A DNA stretch of 38,054 nucleotides, taken from NCBI GenBank assembly GCA_013813435.1, contig JACCRS010000255.1, positions 1-38,054 of the forward strand. The letters run 5' to 3'. Below, piece by piece: positions 16,435 to 25,552 of the stretch. Below the pieces are notes generated by a model, which was given only the letters and a program-made list of their open reading frames with translations, had not been told where the DNA came from and did not search any database. Both the position numbers and the translations under genes were made by a program. This DNA is from Gemmatimonadales bacterium (lineage in GTDB: Bacteria > Gemmatimonadota > Gemmatimonadetes > Gemmatimonadales > GWC2-71-9). The stretch's first letter is position 1, and each line of letters starts with the position of its first letter.

Positions 16435-17871
16435 GTGCCTTCCTTCCAAGATCTCCATCTCACCCCCTCAATCGCTGCTGCTCTCGAACGACTTGGTTGG
16501 CATCCCGACGATGCCGCCGCCCGCGAAACAGCACCGACCGCGGCGCGGGGTCACAACCTGGTGGTCTCGACCCCGCCGGTTCCGGCCTATGCGGCGCCGG
16601 GTCTAGCGGGAGTCTTTACCCGGCTGGGGAGGGGGGGACGTGCACTGCTGCTTTCACCCGCCGGCCAACTCGACGAATGGGGACGGCTGACCCACGCTCT
16701 AGCGGAAGACGCGGGCATCAGGGTACAGGTGGCGCACGGCACTGGCCGCGCCATGCGGCGGCTCAAGGCAGATGTTGTCGACCTGGTGGTCGCCACGCCG
16801 GAGACAGCCCTGACCTTGCTCGGCCGCTCCGCTCTCAGCATGGACGCCCTCACCGCCCTGTTCCTGGCGTGGCCGGAGAGCTGGGGGGACGACGAGAGCA
16901 TCACACTCCTGATGCAAGATCTGCCGAAGGAAACTCAGAGAGTCATTTACACCGCAGCGCCAGACCAGCTCGAGGTCCTGATCGAACGCTATGCGAGGAG
17001 GGCGCTGACGGCGGGAATTACCGAGCCGGAGACCGTGCCTACCGGCCCGGTGCGCACCCTGAGCGTGCCCTGGAGCGGTCGGGTTCGGGCGGTGTCAGAG
17101 CTGGTGGAGATGCTCGATCCGGCCTCGATGGCTATATGGACCGTGGATCGGAGCCACCACCCCGCCATCGCGCAGGCGGTGAACCTGATGGAGCCGGAGC
17201 TGCGCCTGGTGACGGGCGACGCCCCGGGTGCCGAAACCATCGTCGCTTTCGATTTGCCAACCGGCGGGCGTCTGAAACAGCTTGCCGCCGCGGGTCAAGT
17301 CGTAATGTTGATTCCCCCGGGGGCCGAGAGCTATGCCGCGAGAATTGCAAGCCCTCGCCGGCCACTGCAGCTGCCAGGTGTAATGGACACGGTAACGAGC
17401 CGAGCGGCAGGCCAGCGCGCCGCCATTGCAAGGGCGATAGAGACCGGCAAGCCCGACCGGGCGCTGCTCACCCTGGGGCCACTGTTCGAGCGTCACGACC
17501 TCACGGCCGTGGCCGCCGCCCTTTTCGATCTATGGACCTCGTCGGCGCCTGCCGGGCTGCCGTCGCCCCTGCCTGACCTGCCGGCCACGGCCAAGATCTA
17601 TGTCGGCGTGGGGAAGAAGGACGGTGCGACGGCAAATGACCTGGTGGCGGTGTTGACCAAGGAGTTGCGAGTGGACCGCGGCAATATTGGGCGCATCGAG
17701 CTGAGGGATGCCTACTCATTGATCGAGATTCCCGCTCAAGATGCGGAGAGGGTGGCACTGGCGCTCAATGGCGTTACGATCCGGCGGCGCCGGGTGACGG
17801 CGCGCGTGGATCGAGGGCCCAGCCGTCCACCGCGGCGCGAGGGGAGCCCCGCCCGGTCGCGCGGGGCGTAA
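16435..17871 (+). CDS. DEAD-box-like protein without ATPase motifs, with DbpA-type RNA-binding domain
   Basis: 478 aa from GTG 16435, which has TGGAG about 5 nt upstream and puts the Q-motif-like FQDLHLTPSIAAAL at the N-terminus, as in normal DEAD-box proteins. The frame stays open back to a TTG at 16366. The overall DEAD-box layout is traceable but the catalytic residues are gone: the P-loop position reads VVSTPPVPAYAAPG (about 43-56, no GKT), motif Ia is PAGQL, motif Ib survives as ATPETAL (120-126), the DEAD position reads FLAWPES (143-149), SAT reads TAA (173-175), and the arginine motif VI is absent. Residues about 386-458 (IYVGVGKKDGATANDL...VTARVD) match the DbpA C-terminal RNA-binding domain, which recognises 23S rRNA in E. 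coli. I infer an RNA-binding pseudo-helicase, perhaps a ribosome-assembly factor. Confidence 0.8.
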   Translation: MPSFQDLHLTPSIAAALERLGWHPDDAAARETAPTAARGHNLVVSTPPVPAYAAPGLAGVFTRLGRGGRALLLSPAGQLDEWGRLTHALAEDAGIRVQVAHGTGRAMRRLKADVVDLVVATPETALTLLGRSALSMDALTALFLAWPESWGDDESITLLMQDLPKETQRVIYTAAPDQLEVLIERYARRALTAGITEPETVPTGPVRTLSVPWSGRVRAVSELVEMLDPASMAIWTVDRSHHPAIAQAVNLMEPELRLVTGDAPGAETIVAFDLPTGGRLKQLAAAGQVVMLIPPGAESYAARIASPRRPLQLPGVMDTVTSRAAGQRAAIARAIETGKPDRALLTLGPLFERHDLTAVAAALFDLWTSSAPAGLPSPLPDLPATAKIYVGVGKKDGATANDLVAVLTKELRVDRGNIGRIELRDAYSLIEIPAQDAERVALALNGVTIRRRRVTARVDRGPSRPPRREGSPARSRGA

Positions 17872-17872
17872 C

Positions 17873-18163
17873 CTACCGTTTTTTGTTTACCTGATCCCGC
17901 AGTGTTCTGCTGGCGCGGAAGGCCGGAACCACCGAAGCCTTGATGTTCACCGTCTTACCGGTGCGGGGGTCACGCCATTCCCGGGCCGCCCGCTTCCGAG
18001 ACTCGAAGCTTCCGAACCCGCTGATGGCCACCTTGCCACCTCGCTTGAGCTCCGTGGCGATTACCCCTGCCGGCGCAAAGAACAGGTCGGCGATCTCGTT
18101 CGCCTTGGCTTTCGTGAGGCCGAGTCGTTTGGCCACTGCGGCGACGAGTTCCTGCTTGTTCAC
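17873..18163 (-). CDS. HU-family DNA-binding protein
   Basis: 96 aa, normal HU length, from GTG 18163 with AAGGAG 5 nt upstream. The N-terminus MNKQELVAAVAKRLGLTKAK is the helical dimerisation part; KRGGKVAISGFGSFESRKR is the conserved saddle, and WRDPRTGKTV carries the Pro at the tip of the DNA-binding arm. The longer in-frame version reaching 18319 adds 52 residues of poor quality and would run into thymidine kinase, so it is rejected. HU bends and compacts DNA as a dimer. The gene converges on the DEAD-box-like gene with a single nucleotide between the stops and is divergent from tdk. Confidence 0.93.
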   Translation of the reverse strand: MNKQELVAAVAKRLGLTKAKANEIADLFFAPAGVIATELKRGGKVAISGFGSFESRKRAAREWRDPRTGKTVNIKASVVPAFRASRTLRDQVNKKR

Positions 18164-18301
18164 ATGCGCTCCTTGCGGACGGAGGGTGCGAAGCGGCGGA
18201 CGAATATCGTTGCTGGGGTGAATCGCCCGCAAGATGCCTGGAGTTTCTTGCGTGGTCCCATACATTGGCATCGCCCAACCACCACTGCCGGAGAGTAGTC
18301 G

Positions 18302-18907
18302 ATGAACTACGGGATGCACCCCGGATGGATCGAGGTGATCAGTGGCGTCATGTTCAGCGGGAAAAGCGAGGAGCTTATCCGCCGCGTCCGGCGCGCCACT
18401 ATCGCGCGGCGCAAAGTGCAGGTCTTCAAGTCACATCTCGACAGCCGCTACGCCGGCCTGTACAGCGTGGCGAGTCACAATGGAACCGAGCTGGAAGCCA
18501 GCCCGGTAGATTCAGCCGCCGAAATATTCCGCCTGGTGCGCCCCGACACCGAGATCGTGGCCATCGATGAAGCCCAGTTCCTCGATGGGCAGGTGGTACG
18601 CGTGGCAACCCAGTTGGCCAGCCGAGGTGTCCGGGTCATACTCGCCGGCACGGACACCGACTTTCGCGGTGAGCCCTTCGGGTCCATGGGTGAGCTCATG
18701 GCCGTCGCCGAGATGGTGGATAAACTGCAGGCGATCTGCGTACTCTGCGGCGATCCCGCCTGTCGCAATCAACGCCTCATCGACGGCAATCCCGCCCGAT
18801 ACGACTCACCCACGATCATGATTGGCGGCCGGGAGAGTTATCAAGCTCGTTGCAGACACTGCTACAAGCTTCCTCGTCGAGATGAGGACCAGACTGCTCT
18901 GTTGTAG
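18302..18907 (+). CDS. tdk: Thymidine kinase, type II
   Basis: 201 aa. The P-loop is [20 protein letters not shown] holds the Walker B Asp and catalytic Glu. [11 protein letters not shown] is the lasso-preceding motif of bacterial and human TK1-type kinases. Zinc ligands are CVLCGDPAC and CRHC near the C-terminus. It phosphorylates thymidine with ATP in pyrimidine salvage. The ATG has CGGAGAG about 6-9 nt upstream. A run of short tandem repeats begins right after the stop codon. Confidence 0.95.
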   Translation: MNYGMHPGWIEVISGVMFSGKSEELIRRVRRATIARRKVQVFKSHLDSRYAGLYSVASHNGTELEASPVDSAAEIFRLVRPDTEIVAIDEAQFLDGQVVRVATQLASRGVRVILAGTDTDFRGEPFGSMGELMAVAEMVDKLQAICVLCGDPACRNQRLIDGNPARYDSPTIMIGGRESYQARCRHCYKLPRRDEDQTALL

Positions 18908-18953
18908 GTCCAGGGTCTAGGTGTCTAGGTCTAGGGTCGAGGGTCTAGGCTCG
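18908..18953 (+). repeat. Degenerate tandem repeat of about 7 bp (GTCTAGG)
   Basis: About six consecutive copies of a heptamer with consensus GTCTAGG (variants GTCCAGG, GTCGAGG; one copy has an extra T) lie immediately after the tdk stop codon. The unit is seen directly in the sequence. It does not form a terminator and no function is known. Similar short tandem units occur in two other intergenic spots of this window. Confidence 0.7.
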
Positions 18954-19030
18954 AACTCAACTCGAGAGCGCCCACTGAAACTTCAGAAAGCTGGAGGTAT
19001 GGCAGAAAAGCTCCAACAGCGGCAGCGTCT

Positions 19031-19663
19031 GTGGCGGCAACGGCCCCGGATCCTAGATCCTTGACCTTCTCTGTCGCCCTGACCGGTAATATTGCCGCTG
19101 GGAAGTCTGCCGTCGCTGCGCTCTTCCGAGCCTGGGGTGCCACAGTCATAGACGCCGACGAGCTGGTGCGCGAGATCCAGGCACCGGGGCAACCTGCCGT
19201 GAACACCATCGCCATGCGCTTCGGAGCCGAGCTGATCGGCAAGGATGGAACGCTCGACCGTGCTGCGCTTCGAGCGAAGGTCCTGGCTGATCCGGCCGCA
19301 CTGGCGGACCTCAATCGGATCATACACCCGGAGGTTCATCGCCGGAGGGTGGCCCTGCTGGCGGAGGCGCGCGTCCGGGGCGATCGCATCGTAGTGAGCG
19401 ACATTCCCCTTCTCTTCGAAGTCGACGATCCGTCAGCGTTCGATGCCGTGGTGCTGGTAGATGCGCCGGCAGCGCTACGGCGGAACCGGCTGTTGGCCAC
19501 CCGGGGACTGTCCGCAGCCGATGCCGACAGGATGATGACATCACAGCTCGACGCGGGGCATAAGCGGGCACGCAGCGACTACGTGATTGACAACGATGGC
19601 GATCGCGATGCGCTCGAGCGCGCGGCCGCAATGGTATGGCAGTCTCTCACTGCCCGCGCTTGA
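19031..19663 (+). CDS. coaE: Dephospho-CoA kinase
   Basis: 210 aa from GTG 19031; a TTG at 19061 (TTG-ACC-TTC, giving MTFSVALTGN) is an equally possible start, and neither has a good ribosome-binding site. The P-loop is LTGNIAAGKSAV. IDADELVRE is the CoA-binding acidic motif, RIIHPEVHRRR and VSDIPLLFE are family signatures, and the C-terminal lid region contains RLLATRGLSAADADRM. It catalyses the last step of coenzyme A synthesis, phosphorylating the 3'-hydroxyl of dephospho-CoA. Its stop codon overlaps the predicted gcvH promoter. Confidence 0.93.
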   Translation: MAATAPDPRSLTFSVALTGNIAAGKSAVAALFRAWGATVIDADELVREIQAPGQPAVNTIAMRFGAELIGKDGTLDRAALRAKVLADPAALADLNRIIHPEVHRRRVALLAEARVRGDRIVVSDIPLLFEVDDPSAFDAVVLVDAPAALRRNRLLATRGLSAADADRMMTSQLDAGHKRARSDYVIDNDGDRDALERAAAMVWQSLTARA

Positions 19664-19688
19664 CCTCGCACTGCAGCCCGCCTATCCT
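19660..19688 (+). promoter_or_regulatory. Sigma70-type promoter of gcvH
   Basis: TTGACC (19660-19665) and TATCCT (19683-19688) are spaced by exactly 17 nt. The -35 box contains the coaE stop codon (TGA, 19661-19663). Transcription would begin near 19695, about 27 nt before the gcvH GTG. The match is good for -35 (5 of 6) and moderate for -10 (4 of 6). Confidence 0.5.
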
Positions 19689-19721
19689 CCCACGCACGCG
19701 CAGCCACAGAGGAGATCGCGG

Positions 19722-20111
19722 GTGTCGAACGTACCAGACAACCTGGTCTATACCGCGGAGCACGAGTACGTCGCCCGAACTGACGACCCCAGTGTCGTGC
19801 GGGTCGGCATCACTGATTACGCACAAGGCGAGCTGGGTGACGTGATTTTCGTACGCTTGCCAAAGCCAGGTGAGCGCCTGGGCGAGCATCAGGCTTTCGG
19901 AGAGATCGAGGCGGTCAAGGCCGTATCGGAGCTTTACACTCCGTTGGCCGGCGAGGTGCTCGAGATCAACAGCGGGCTGGATCAGGATGCCGGCGTGGTG
20001 AACCGCGATCCGTATGGCGAGGGCTGGATGATGACGCTCAAGGTGTCAGGCCCCGAGGAGCTGAAAGCCCTCATGTCACCCAGCGCGTATCGGTCGCACA
20101 TCGGGGAGTGA
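19722..20111 (+). CDS. gcvH: Glycine cleavage system H protein (lipoyl carrier)
   Basis: 129 aa, normal length, from GTG 19722 with AGAGGAG about 8 nt upstream. The frame remains open further upstream to 19587, inside coaE, but that part is not GcvH-like. The lipoylated lysine is K66 in FGEIEAVKAVSELYTPL; GYTDYAQ-type and GDVIFVRLP strands and a C-terminal GEGWMMTLKVS complete the hybrid-barrel fold. It carries the aminomethyl group from GcvP to GcvT and is also the substrate of LipM-type octanoyltransferase, encoded two genes downstream. Confidence 0.95.
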   Translation: MSNVPDNLVYTAEHEYVARTDDPSVVRVGITDYAQGELGDVIFVRLPKPGERLGEHQAFGEIEAVKAVSELYTPLAGEVLEINSGLDQDAGVVNRDPYGEGWMMTLKVSGPEELKALMSPSAYRSHIGE

Positions 20112-20170
20112 CCGTGGGACCGATGCGAAACCTGCCGAGTCAATCCAGGATGAGCCGATAGAAGCAAGTA

Positions 20171-20205
20171 TGCCTCGAGAGCCTTGTCTCGGGGCATTTT
20201 TATTT
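20171..20205 (+). terminator. Intrinsic terminator in the gcvP leader
   Basis: Positions 20171-20180 and 20187-20196 pair over 10 bp (one G-U), closing a 6-nt loop, followed by TTTTTATTT (20197-20205). It stands between gcvH and gcvP, 21 nt before the gcvP ATG, and the gcvP ribosome-binding site (GGAGAGGAG, 20206-20214) starts right after it. Since I see no promoter between it and gcvP, transcripts from the gcvH promoter must read through it, so it may act as an attenuator. The preceding leader (20112-20170) does not match any riboswitch consensus I can recall. Confidence 0.8.
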
Positions 20206-20226
20206 GGAGAGGAGTAGAGTTATCAG

Positions 20227-23130
20227 ATGACCAGTGTTCTCGAACGCAAGGCGATTACCCAGGGCCCCGATGTGCTCTACCCCTCTCATTTCGCGTACCG
20301 ACACATCGGTCCCCGGCGGTCAGAAGTCGATGAGATGCTCGAGCTGCTGGGCTACGATTCGCTCGATGGCTTCATCGACGCGGTAATTCCGGAGGAGATT
20401 CGCCTTCGCCGCCCCCTGGCATTGCCGCCAGGCCGCAGCGAACGCGAGGTATTGCAGGCTTTGCGCGGCCTCGCGGGGATGAACCGGGTATTTCGTTCCT
20501 ATATCGGGATGGGGTACGCCGGATGCTTCACTCCGCAGGTGATTCAGCGCAATGTGCTGGAGAATCCGGGATGGTACACGGCTTACACACCATATCAGGC
20601 GGAGATCGCGCAGGGCAGACTGGAAGCGCTGCTCAATTTCCAGACGATGGTTGCCGATCTGACCGGGCTCGAGGTGGCTAACGCCTCCTTGCTGGACGAG
20701 GCCACCGCAGCCGCCGAGGCGATGAATCTGAGCCTTGCCGTGAGCGCGGTGAAGGGCAAGCCGGTGTACCTGGTGGATGAGCGCTGTCATCCACAGACGA
20801 TCGAGGTAGTACGTACCCGGGCCGAGGCCCGCGGCGTTGATATTACGATAGCCGAGCCGGCCGATTTTCACTTTGGACCCCAGGTGATCGGTGCACTGGT
20901 GCAGTACCCCGCCACTGATGGCGAGGTACGCGACTTCAGAGGGCTGACCGAACGGGCTCACGCGGCCGGGGCCCTGGTTACTGCCGCAACGGATCTTCTC
21001 AGTCTTACCCTGCTTACCCCACCAGGTGAGTGGGGCGCCGACATAGCCGTGGGAAACAGCCAGCGGTTCGGCGTTCCGATGGGCTACGGTGGCCCCCACG
21101 CCGCCTTCTTCGCCACCCGTGACGCCTATAAGCGGGCCCTGCCGGGACGGATCATTGGAGTATCCCGGGACCGCGACGGCCGGCCAGCACTCCGTATGGC
21201 CCTTCAAACGCGAGAGCAGCACATCAGGCGGGACAAGGCCACCAGTAACGTGTGCACCTCCCAGGTGCTGCTCGCAGTGATGGCCAGCATGTACGCGGTG
21301 TATCACGGCCCATCGGGTTTGAGCCGTATCGCCGAGCGGGTACACACCCGTGCCGTGCTCCTGGCCAACGCGCTCCGGCGGCTGCGTTACCGGTTGGTGC
21401 ACGAGGCATACTTCGACACCATCTGCGTTGAGGTCGAAGGATGGGCACTTCCGCGCCTGCTCGACGCCGCCCGGGTCCGGAGCATCAACCTGCGGCCACT
21501 GTCCGCCACGCGGCTGTGCATCGCGCTCGATGAGACAGTCACGCTAGGGGATCTAGCAGACCTCATCTCGATCTTTTCGCTGAACGAGGCCCTTCCCTTT
21601 ATGCTGGACGATATCGGCGTGAAGAACGAACGGGCCATACCTTCAGCGTTGGGTCGCAAGTCGGCATTCCTGGAACATCCGGTGTTCCACCGGCATCACT
21701 CGGAAACCGAGATGCTGCGCTACATCAAGCGGCTGGAGTCGCGCGATCTATCGCTCACGTCGGCGATGATACCGCTGGGGTCGTGCACCATGAAGCTGAA
21801 TGCCACCACCGAGATGATGCCCGTGAGCTGGCGCGAGTTCAACCGCCTGCACCCGTTTGCGCCTCGGGATCAGGCAGCCGGCTACCAGCTGCTTTTCAGC
21901 CAGCTGGAGTACCAGCTGGCGGAGATAACCGGCTTCGCGGCGGTTTCGCTCCAGCCGAATGCAGGGTCTCAAGGGGAATACGCCGGGCTCCTCGTTGTCC
22001 GGGCCTATCACCGGTCGCGAGGGGAAACCCACAGGACTACGTGCCTGATCCCCCAGTCGGCTCACGGGACCAATCCGGCGAGTGCCGTCATGGCCGGCAT
22101 GCAGGTGGTGCCGGTCAAGAGCGACCCACGCGGCAACATCGATGTGGCCGATCTCCGCGCCAAAGCGGACGCCCACCGGGATACCCTCGCGGCACTGATG
22201 ATTACCTATCCATCGACCCACGGGGTGTTCGAGGGTTCGGTAAAGGAAATATGCCGGATCGTTCACCAGCACGGCGGCCAGGTCTACATGGATGGCGCCA
22301 ACATGAATGCCCAGGTGGGGCTGTGCCGGCCGGGCGATATTGGAGCGGACGTATGCCACCTGAACCTTCACAAGACGTTCTGCATTCCGCACGGAGGTGG
22401 TGGACCGGGAATGGGTCCCATCGGGGTTGCGTCACACCTGGTTTCGTTTCTGCCCGGTCACCCCGTCATCGAACTCGATCATCCATCAGCCTGCGGTACG
22501 ATCTCCGCAGCACCCTGGGGCAGCGCGGCCATTCTGCCGATATCCTGGGCTTACATAGCGCTCATGGGCTATGACGGGATGACCGAAGCCACCCGGATCG
22601 CTATTCTCAGCGCCAACTACGTAGCCCGACGGCTGGCTGATCACTATTCCCTGCTATATACCGGGCAGAACGGCCTGGTGGCGCACGAGTGTATCATCGA
22701 TACCCGCCCGTTCAAGAACTCCGCTGGGGTTGACGTTGAGGACATAGCGAAACGGATCATCGACTATGGGTTCCACCCGCCTACGGTCTCATTCCCGGTT
22801 CCGGGTACCCTGATGATCGAGCCTACGGAAAGTGAGTCGAAGGAGGAGCTCGACCGCTTCTGCGACGCGCTCATCGCAATCCGAGCCGAGATCCGGGAGA
22901 TCGAGGAAGGCCGGGCCGACCGAAAGAACAACCTGCTGACTAATGCACCCCACACTCTGGAGCAGGTTATCTCCGACGGCTGGAATCGGCCCTATCCGCG
23001 CGAGCGGGCGGCCTACCCCACCGGAACAGTTCGCGAGTACAAGATCTGGCCCACGGTGGGGCGAATCGATAGCGCCTATGGCGACCGAAACCTGGTGTGC
23101 AGTTGTCCGCCTATTGAAGCTTATGGATAG
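20227..23130 (+). CDS. gcvP: Glycine dehydrogenase (decarboxylating), single-chain P protein
   Basis: 967 aa, the full-length fused form rather than the split GcvPA/GcvPB pair of many thermophiles and Gram-positives. The N-terminal half has [17 protein letters not shown] and [17 protein letters not shown]; the C-terminal half has the PLP motif [20 protein letters not shown] with the Schiff-base lysine at K716, and [13 protein letters not shown]. It decarboxylates glycine and loads the aminomethyl group onto lipoyl-GcvH. Its expression is likely affected by the terminator just upstream. Its last 8 nt overlap the start of the lipM-like gene. Confidence 0.96.
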   Translation: MTSVLERKAITQGPDVLYPSHFAYRHIGPRRSEVDEMLELLGYDSLDGFIDAVIPEEIRLRRPLALPPGRSEREVLQALRGLAGMNRVFRSYIGMGYAGCFTPQVIQRNVLENPGWYTAYTPYQAEIAQGRLEALLNFQTMVADLTGLEVANASLLDEATAAAEAMNLSLAVSAVKGKPVYLVDERCHPQTIEVVRTRAEARGVDITIAEPADFHFGPQVIGALVQYPATDGEVRDFRGLTERAHAAGALVTAATDLLSLTLLTPPGEWGADIAVGNSQRFGVPMGYGGPHAAFFATRDAYKRALPGRIIGVSRDRDGRPALRMALQTREQHIRRDKATSNVCTSQVLLAVMASMYAVYHGPSGLSRIAERVHTRAVLLANALRRLRYRLVHEAYFDTICVEVEGWALPRLLDAARVRSINLRPLSATRLCIALDETVTLGDLADLISIFSLNEALPFMLDDIGVKNERAIPSALGRKSAFLEHPVFHRHHSETEMLRYIKRLESRDLSLTSAMIPLGSCTMKLNATTEMMPVSWREFNRLHPFAPRDQAAGYQLLFSQLEYQLAEITGFAAVSLQPNAGSQGEYAGLLVVRAYHRSRGETHRTTCLIPQSAHGTNPASAVMAGMQVVPVKSDPRGNIDVADLRAKADAHRDTLAALMITYPSTHGVFEGSVKEICRIVHQHGGQVYMDGANMNAQVGLCRPGDIGADVCHLNLHKTFCIPHGGGGPGMGPIGVASHLVSFLPGHPVIELDHPSACGTISAAPWGSAAILPISWAYIALMGYDGMTEATRIAILSANYVARRLADHYSLLYTGQNGLVAHECIIDTRPFKNSAGVDVEDIAKRIIDYGFHPPTVSFPVPGTLMIEPTESESKEELDRFCDALIAIRAEIREIEEGRADRKNNLLTNAPHTLEQVISDGWNRPYPRERAAYPTGTVREYKIWPTVGRIDSAYGDRNLVCSCPPIEAYG

Positions 23131-23896
23131 TGACATCAGAAAATGGCTCTTGTGGATCGATCAAGCCCCTCGGCCTGGCTGGGCCAACATGGCCATCGAC
23201 CACAGTCTGCTCGAGCGGGCCGAGCAACTGGGCGAGAGCTGGCTCAGGCTATACCAATGGGCGCCGCACTGCCTCTCGTTCGGCCGGCATGAACCCGCAA
23301 CGCGGCGGTACGACCGGGGCCGTATCGCCGCGCTGGGACTGGATGCGGTGAGGCGCCCCACCGGGGGAAGAGCGGTCTGGCATGCGCAGGAACTGACCTA
23401 CGCCGTTGCGGCACCAACCTCTCATTTTGGTTCTCTAGGTGCGGCCTACCTGAAGATTCACGCCACGCTGGCGGAGGCCCTCTGTACCCTCGGGGCCGCG
23501 GCTTCCCTGGCTCCACCAGCCCGTACTCAGCCGGTCGGAGCCGGCGCCTGCTTCTCTCAGGCGGCCGGAGGGGAGATCATGTTTTCCGGGCGCAAGGCCG
23601 TGGGGAGCGCTCAGCTCCGGCAGGGAAGCGCATTGCTCCAGCACGGCTCCATCCTGCTGTCGGATAATCAGGCGGTGGTACTCGACGTGATGAGCGGTGA
23701 GCGGTCGGCGCACGAATCCATGCCGCTGATGGAACCCTGGGCGCAGGCCCCGGACATCGCCGAAGCGATTGCCGGCGCGGCCGCGCGGCGCTGGCCGGGA
23801 GCCTGGCAGCGAATTTCCGATGAAAAGCCCATGCTGTCCCACGCCTCCAACAACTTTCCGCACTACCGCTCGGCAGCCTGGACATGGGCGCGGTGA
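23123..23896 (+). CDS. LipM-type octanoyltransferase (BPL/LPL family)
   Basis: 257 aa from the ATG at 23123, which overlaps the end of gcvP by 8 nt. The biotin/lipoate-ligase fold is clear: [19 protein letters not shown] (78-96) and [20 protein letters not shown] (156-175) with the conserved Lys158. Cys143 in [13 protein letters not shown] aligns with the catalytic Cys150 of B. subtilis LipM, which separates LipM octanoyltransferases from lipoate-protein ligases. LipM moves octanoate from acyl-carrier protein to GcvH, the first step of lipoyl assembly. Its place directly behind gcvH and gcvP supports this. A lipoate ligase (LplA) is the alternative but less likely given Cys143. Confidence 0.88.
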   Translation: MDSDIRKWLLWIDQAPRPGWANMAIDHSLLERAEQLGESWLRLYQWAPHCLSFGRHEPATRRYDRGRIAALGLDAVRRPTGGRAVWHAQELTYAVAAPTSHFGSLGAAYLKIHATLAEALCTLGAAASLAPPARTQPVGAGACFSQAAGGEIMFSGRKAVGSAQLRQGSALLQHGSILLSDNQAVVLDVMSGERSAHESMPLMEPWAQAPDIAEAIAGAAARRWPGAWQRISDEKPMLSHASNNFPHYRSAAWTWAR

Positions 23897-25551
23897 GCAG
23901 GGTGACGCGGTGGACGCCGCGGATAGCATTTGCCGCCGCACTTGCGGCTGCCCTGGCCGACCCAGCCGAGTCACAGGCCAACCGGCGCAGGGGCACCAGC
24001 ATCACCATCGTCACTGGAGGGCAAGCCACCTTACCGGTCCCTACGCTGATGGAAGGTGCGGAGTCCAGCGTGGGCAACCTCGATGTAGCCGATCAACTGT
24101 TCATCCGCCTGGCCGATCTCGGTCCCAAGCTTCAGACAGCGGGCGACCGCGATTTCGTGCCGGCCCTGGCCAGCTCCTGGACTCGGCGCGACTCAGTCAC
24201 CCTGGCGTTCGACCTGGACCCCCGCGCCCGCTGGCATGACGGAGCGCCGATCACCGCCCGCGACGTCGTCTTTACGATTGGCCGGGCAAAGGACCCGGCC
24301 ATCGCACCTCGACTGTCCGCGTTGCTGCGGCAGATAGTGTCGGTGAGCGCCGAGACTCAGAAGCGCGTTGTCTTCCGCTTCGCGCTACCCTATGCGGAAC
24401 AGTTATACGACGCCACGTTCCACGTGGCGCCAGTTCCCGCGCACCTGCTCGAATCCATACCGGCGGGGGATCTGGCTCGGTCCGCTTTCGTCACCCACCC
24501 GGTGGGCAGCGGACCGTACCGCTGGGTCCGCAACGTGCCCGGCCAGTTCGTCGAGCTTGCGGCCGTTCCGGATTTTTTCCTCGGCAAGCCGAAGGTCGAG
24601 CGATTGATCTTCCGCACCGCCTCCGATCCTGGCGCACGGCTCAATCTTTTGCTGAGCGGCCAGGCCGATGCGATGGACATCATCCCCCCACCTCCGGACA
24701 ACATCCGCCGGGTGGCCGCCGACACCACCCTGCGCCTGATATCGGTTCCATCGTCGACCGTGGGTTATCTGCTGTTCAACCAGCGAGACCCGAAAAACCG
24801 CGCACGGCCCCATCCCATCCTCGCGGACATAAGGGTGCGCCGCTCTATCACGCTGGGGCTCGACCGGCGCGAACTGGTCCAGGCGGTGTTCGGATCCCAA
24901 GGCGTGGTTCCGTACGGCCCGGTCTCGCAGCTGTTGTGGATCCGCAACGGAGCGCCGGAGCCGGAAGCAGCGAACATCCCCGAGGCCAAGCGGCTCCTTG
25001 CGGCGACCGGCTGGGGTGATTCCGATGGAGATGGCACGCTCGATCGGGAAGGACGTCCGCTTCGTCTACTGCTATCACTCCCGAATACCAGCGGTGTCCG
25101 CCGTCAGATGGCCCTGCTGGTCCAGGAACAGCTGCGCCGGATCGGAATTCAGATCGATGTCCAGCAGCTCGAGTTTCCGGTCTGGAACGAACGCCGCTCA
25201 GCGGGGGATTTTGACGTGGATTTCTCCAGCGTGAGTCAGGATGCTTCTCCCTCAGGACTTACCCAATCCTGGACTTGCACGGGCGGAAACAACGTGGCGG
25301 GTTACTGCGACCGCGCGGCCGACTCACTGATAACTCACGCGATTCTCGGGCGGGGCGACCCGGGGGACACCTGGATCGAAGCTCTCCGGCAGATCGAAAG
25401 GGGAGCGCCTGCCACCTTTCTTTACGCTCCCACCTTCGTCTATGCTGTGAACCGGCGGTACCGCGCTGTGACGATCAGTCCCCAGTCGCCGTGGATCACT
25501 CTTCGCACCTGGTCCGTCAGCCCTGCTCCGGTATCACATCGGAGCAACTGA
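23884..25551 (+). CDS. ABC transporter substrate-binding protein, family 5 (dipeptide/oligopeptide)
   Basis: 555 aa. The signal peptide (basic start, then IAFAAALAAALADPAES) has no lipobox, so the protein is probably free in the periplasm. SBP_bac_5 features: ALASSW near 165-ish of the mature region, then FDLDPRARWHDGAPITARDV (the family signature), VGSGPYRW, and a C-terminal ADSLITHAIL. It starts at ATG 23884, overlapping the lipM-like gene by 13 nt; GTG 23893, which forms a GTGA overlap with the lipM stop, is an alternative. It delivers peptides, or nickel or opines in some relatives, to the permeases encoded downstream. The ligand cannot be predicted. Confidence 0.92.
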   Translation: MGAVSRVTRWTPRIAFAAALAAALADPAESQANRRRGTSITIVTGGQATLPVPTLMEGAESSVGNLDVADQLFIRLADLGPKLQTAGDRDFVPALASSWTRRDSVTLAFDLDPRARWHDGAPITARDVVFTIGRAKDPAIAPRLSALLRQIVSVSAETQKRVVFRFALPYAEQLYDATFHVAPVPAHLLESIPAGDLARSAFVTHPVGSGPYRWVRNVPGQFVELAAVPDFFLGKPKVERLIFRTASDPGARLNLLLSGQADAMDIIPPPPDNIRRVAADTTLRLISVPSSTVGYLLFNQRDPKNRARPHPILADIRVRRSITLGLDRRELVQAVFGSQGVVPYGPVSQLLWIRNGAPEPEAANIPEAKRLLAATGWGDSDGDGTLDREGRPLRLLLSLPNTSGVRRQMALLVQEQLRRIGIQIDVQQLEFPVWNERRSAGDFDVDFSSVSQDASPSGLTQSWTCTGGNNVAGYCDRAADSLITHAILGRGDPGDTWIEALRQIERGAPATFLYAPTFVYAVNRRYRAVTISPQSPWITLRTWSVSPAPVSHRSN

Positions 25552-25552
25552 A

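Noticed and set aside
18164-18319. N-terminal extension of the HU gene up to 18319
   Set aside because: The GTG at 18163 has AAGGAG at ideal spacing and gives standard HU length; the extension would overlap tdk.
20112-20170. Glycine riboswitch in the gcvP leader
   Set aside because: The region is too short for a tandem glycine riboswitch and I cannot find its conserved core sequences. Only the terminator is supported.
20320-21402. 360-aa minus-strand frame inside gcvP
   Set aside because: Antisense to a full-length gcvP with intact motifs; no recognisable domains.
23123-23896. Biotin-protein ligase or lipoate-protein ligase A
   Set aside because: The Cys in GACFSQ and the GRKAVGSAQ context fit LipM better; no biotin-ligase or LplA accessory domain is present.
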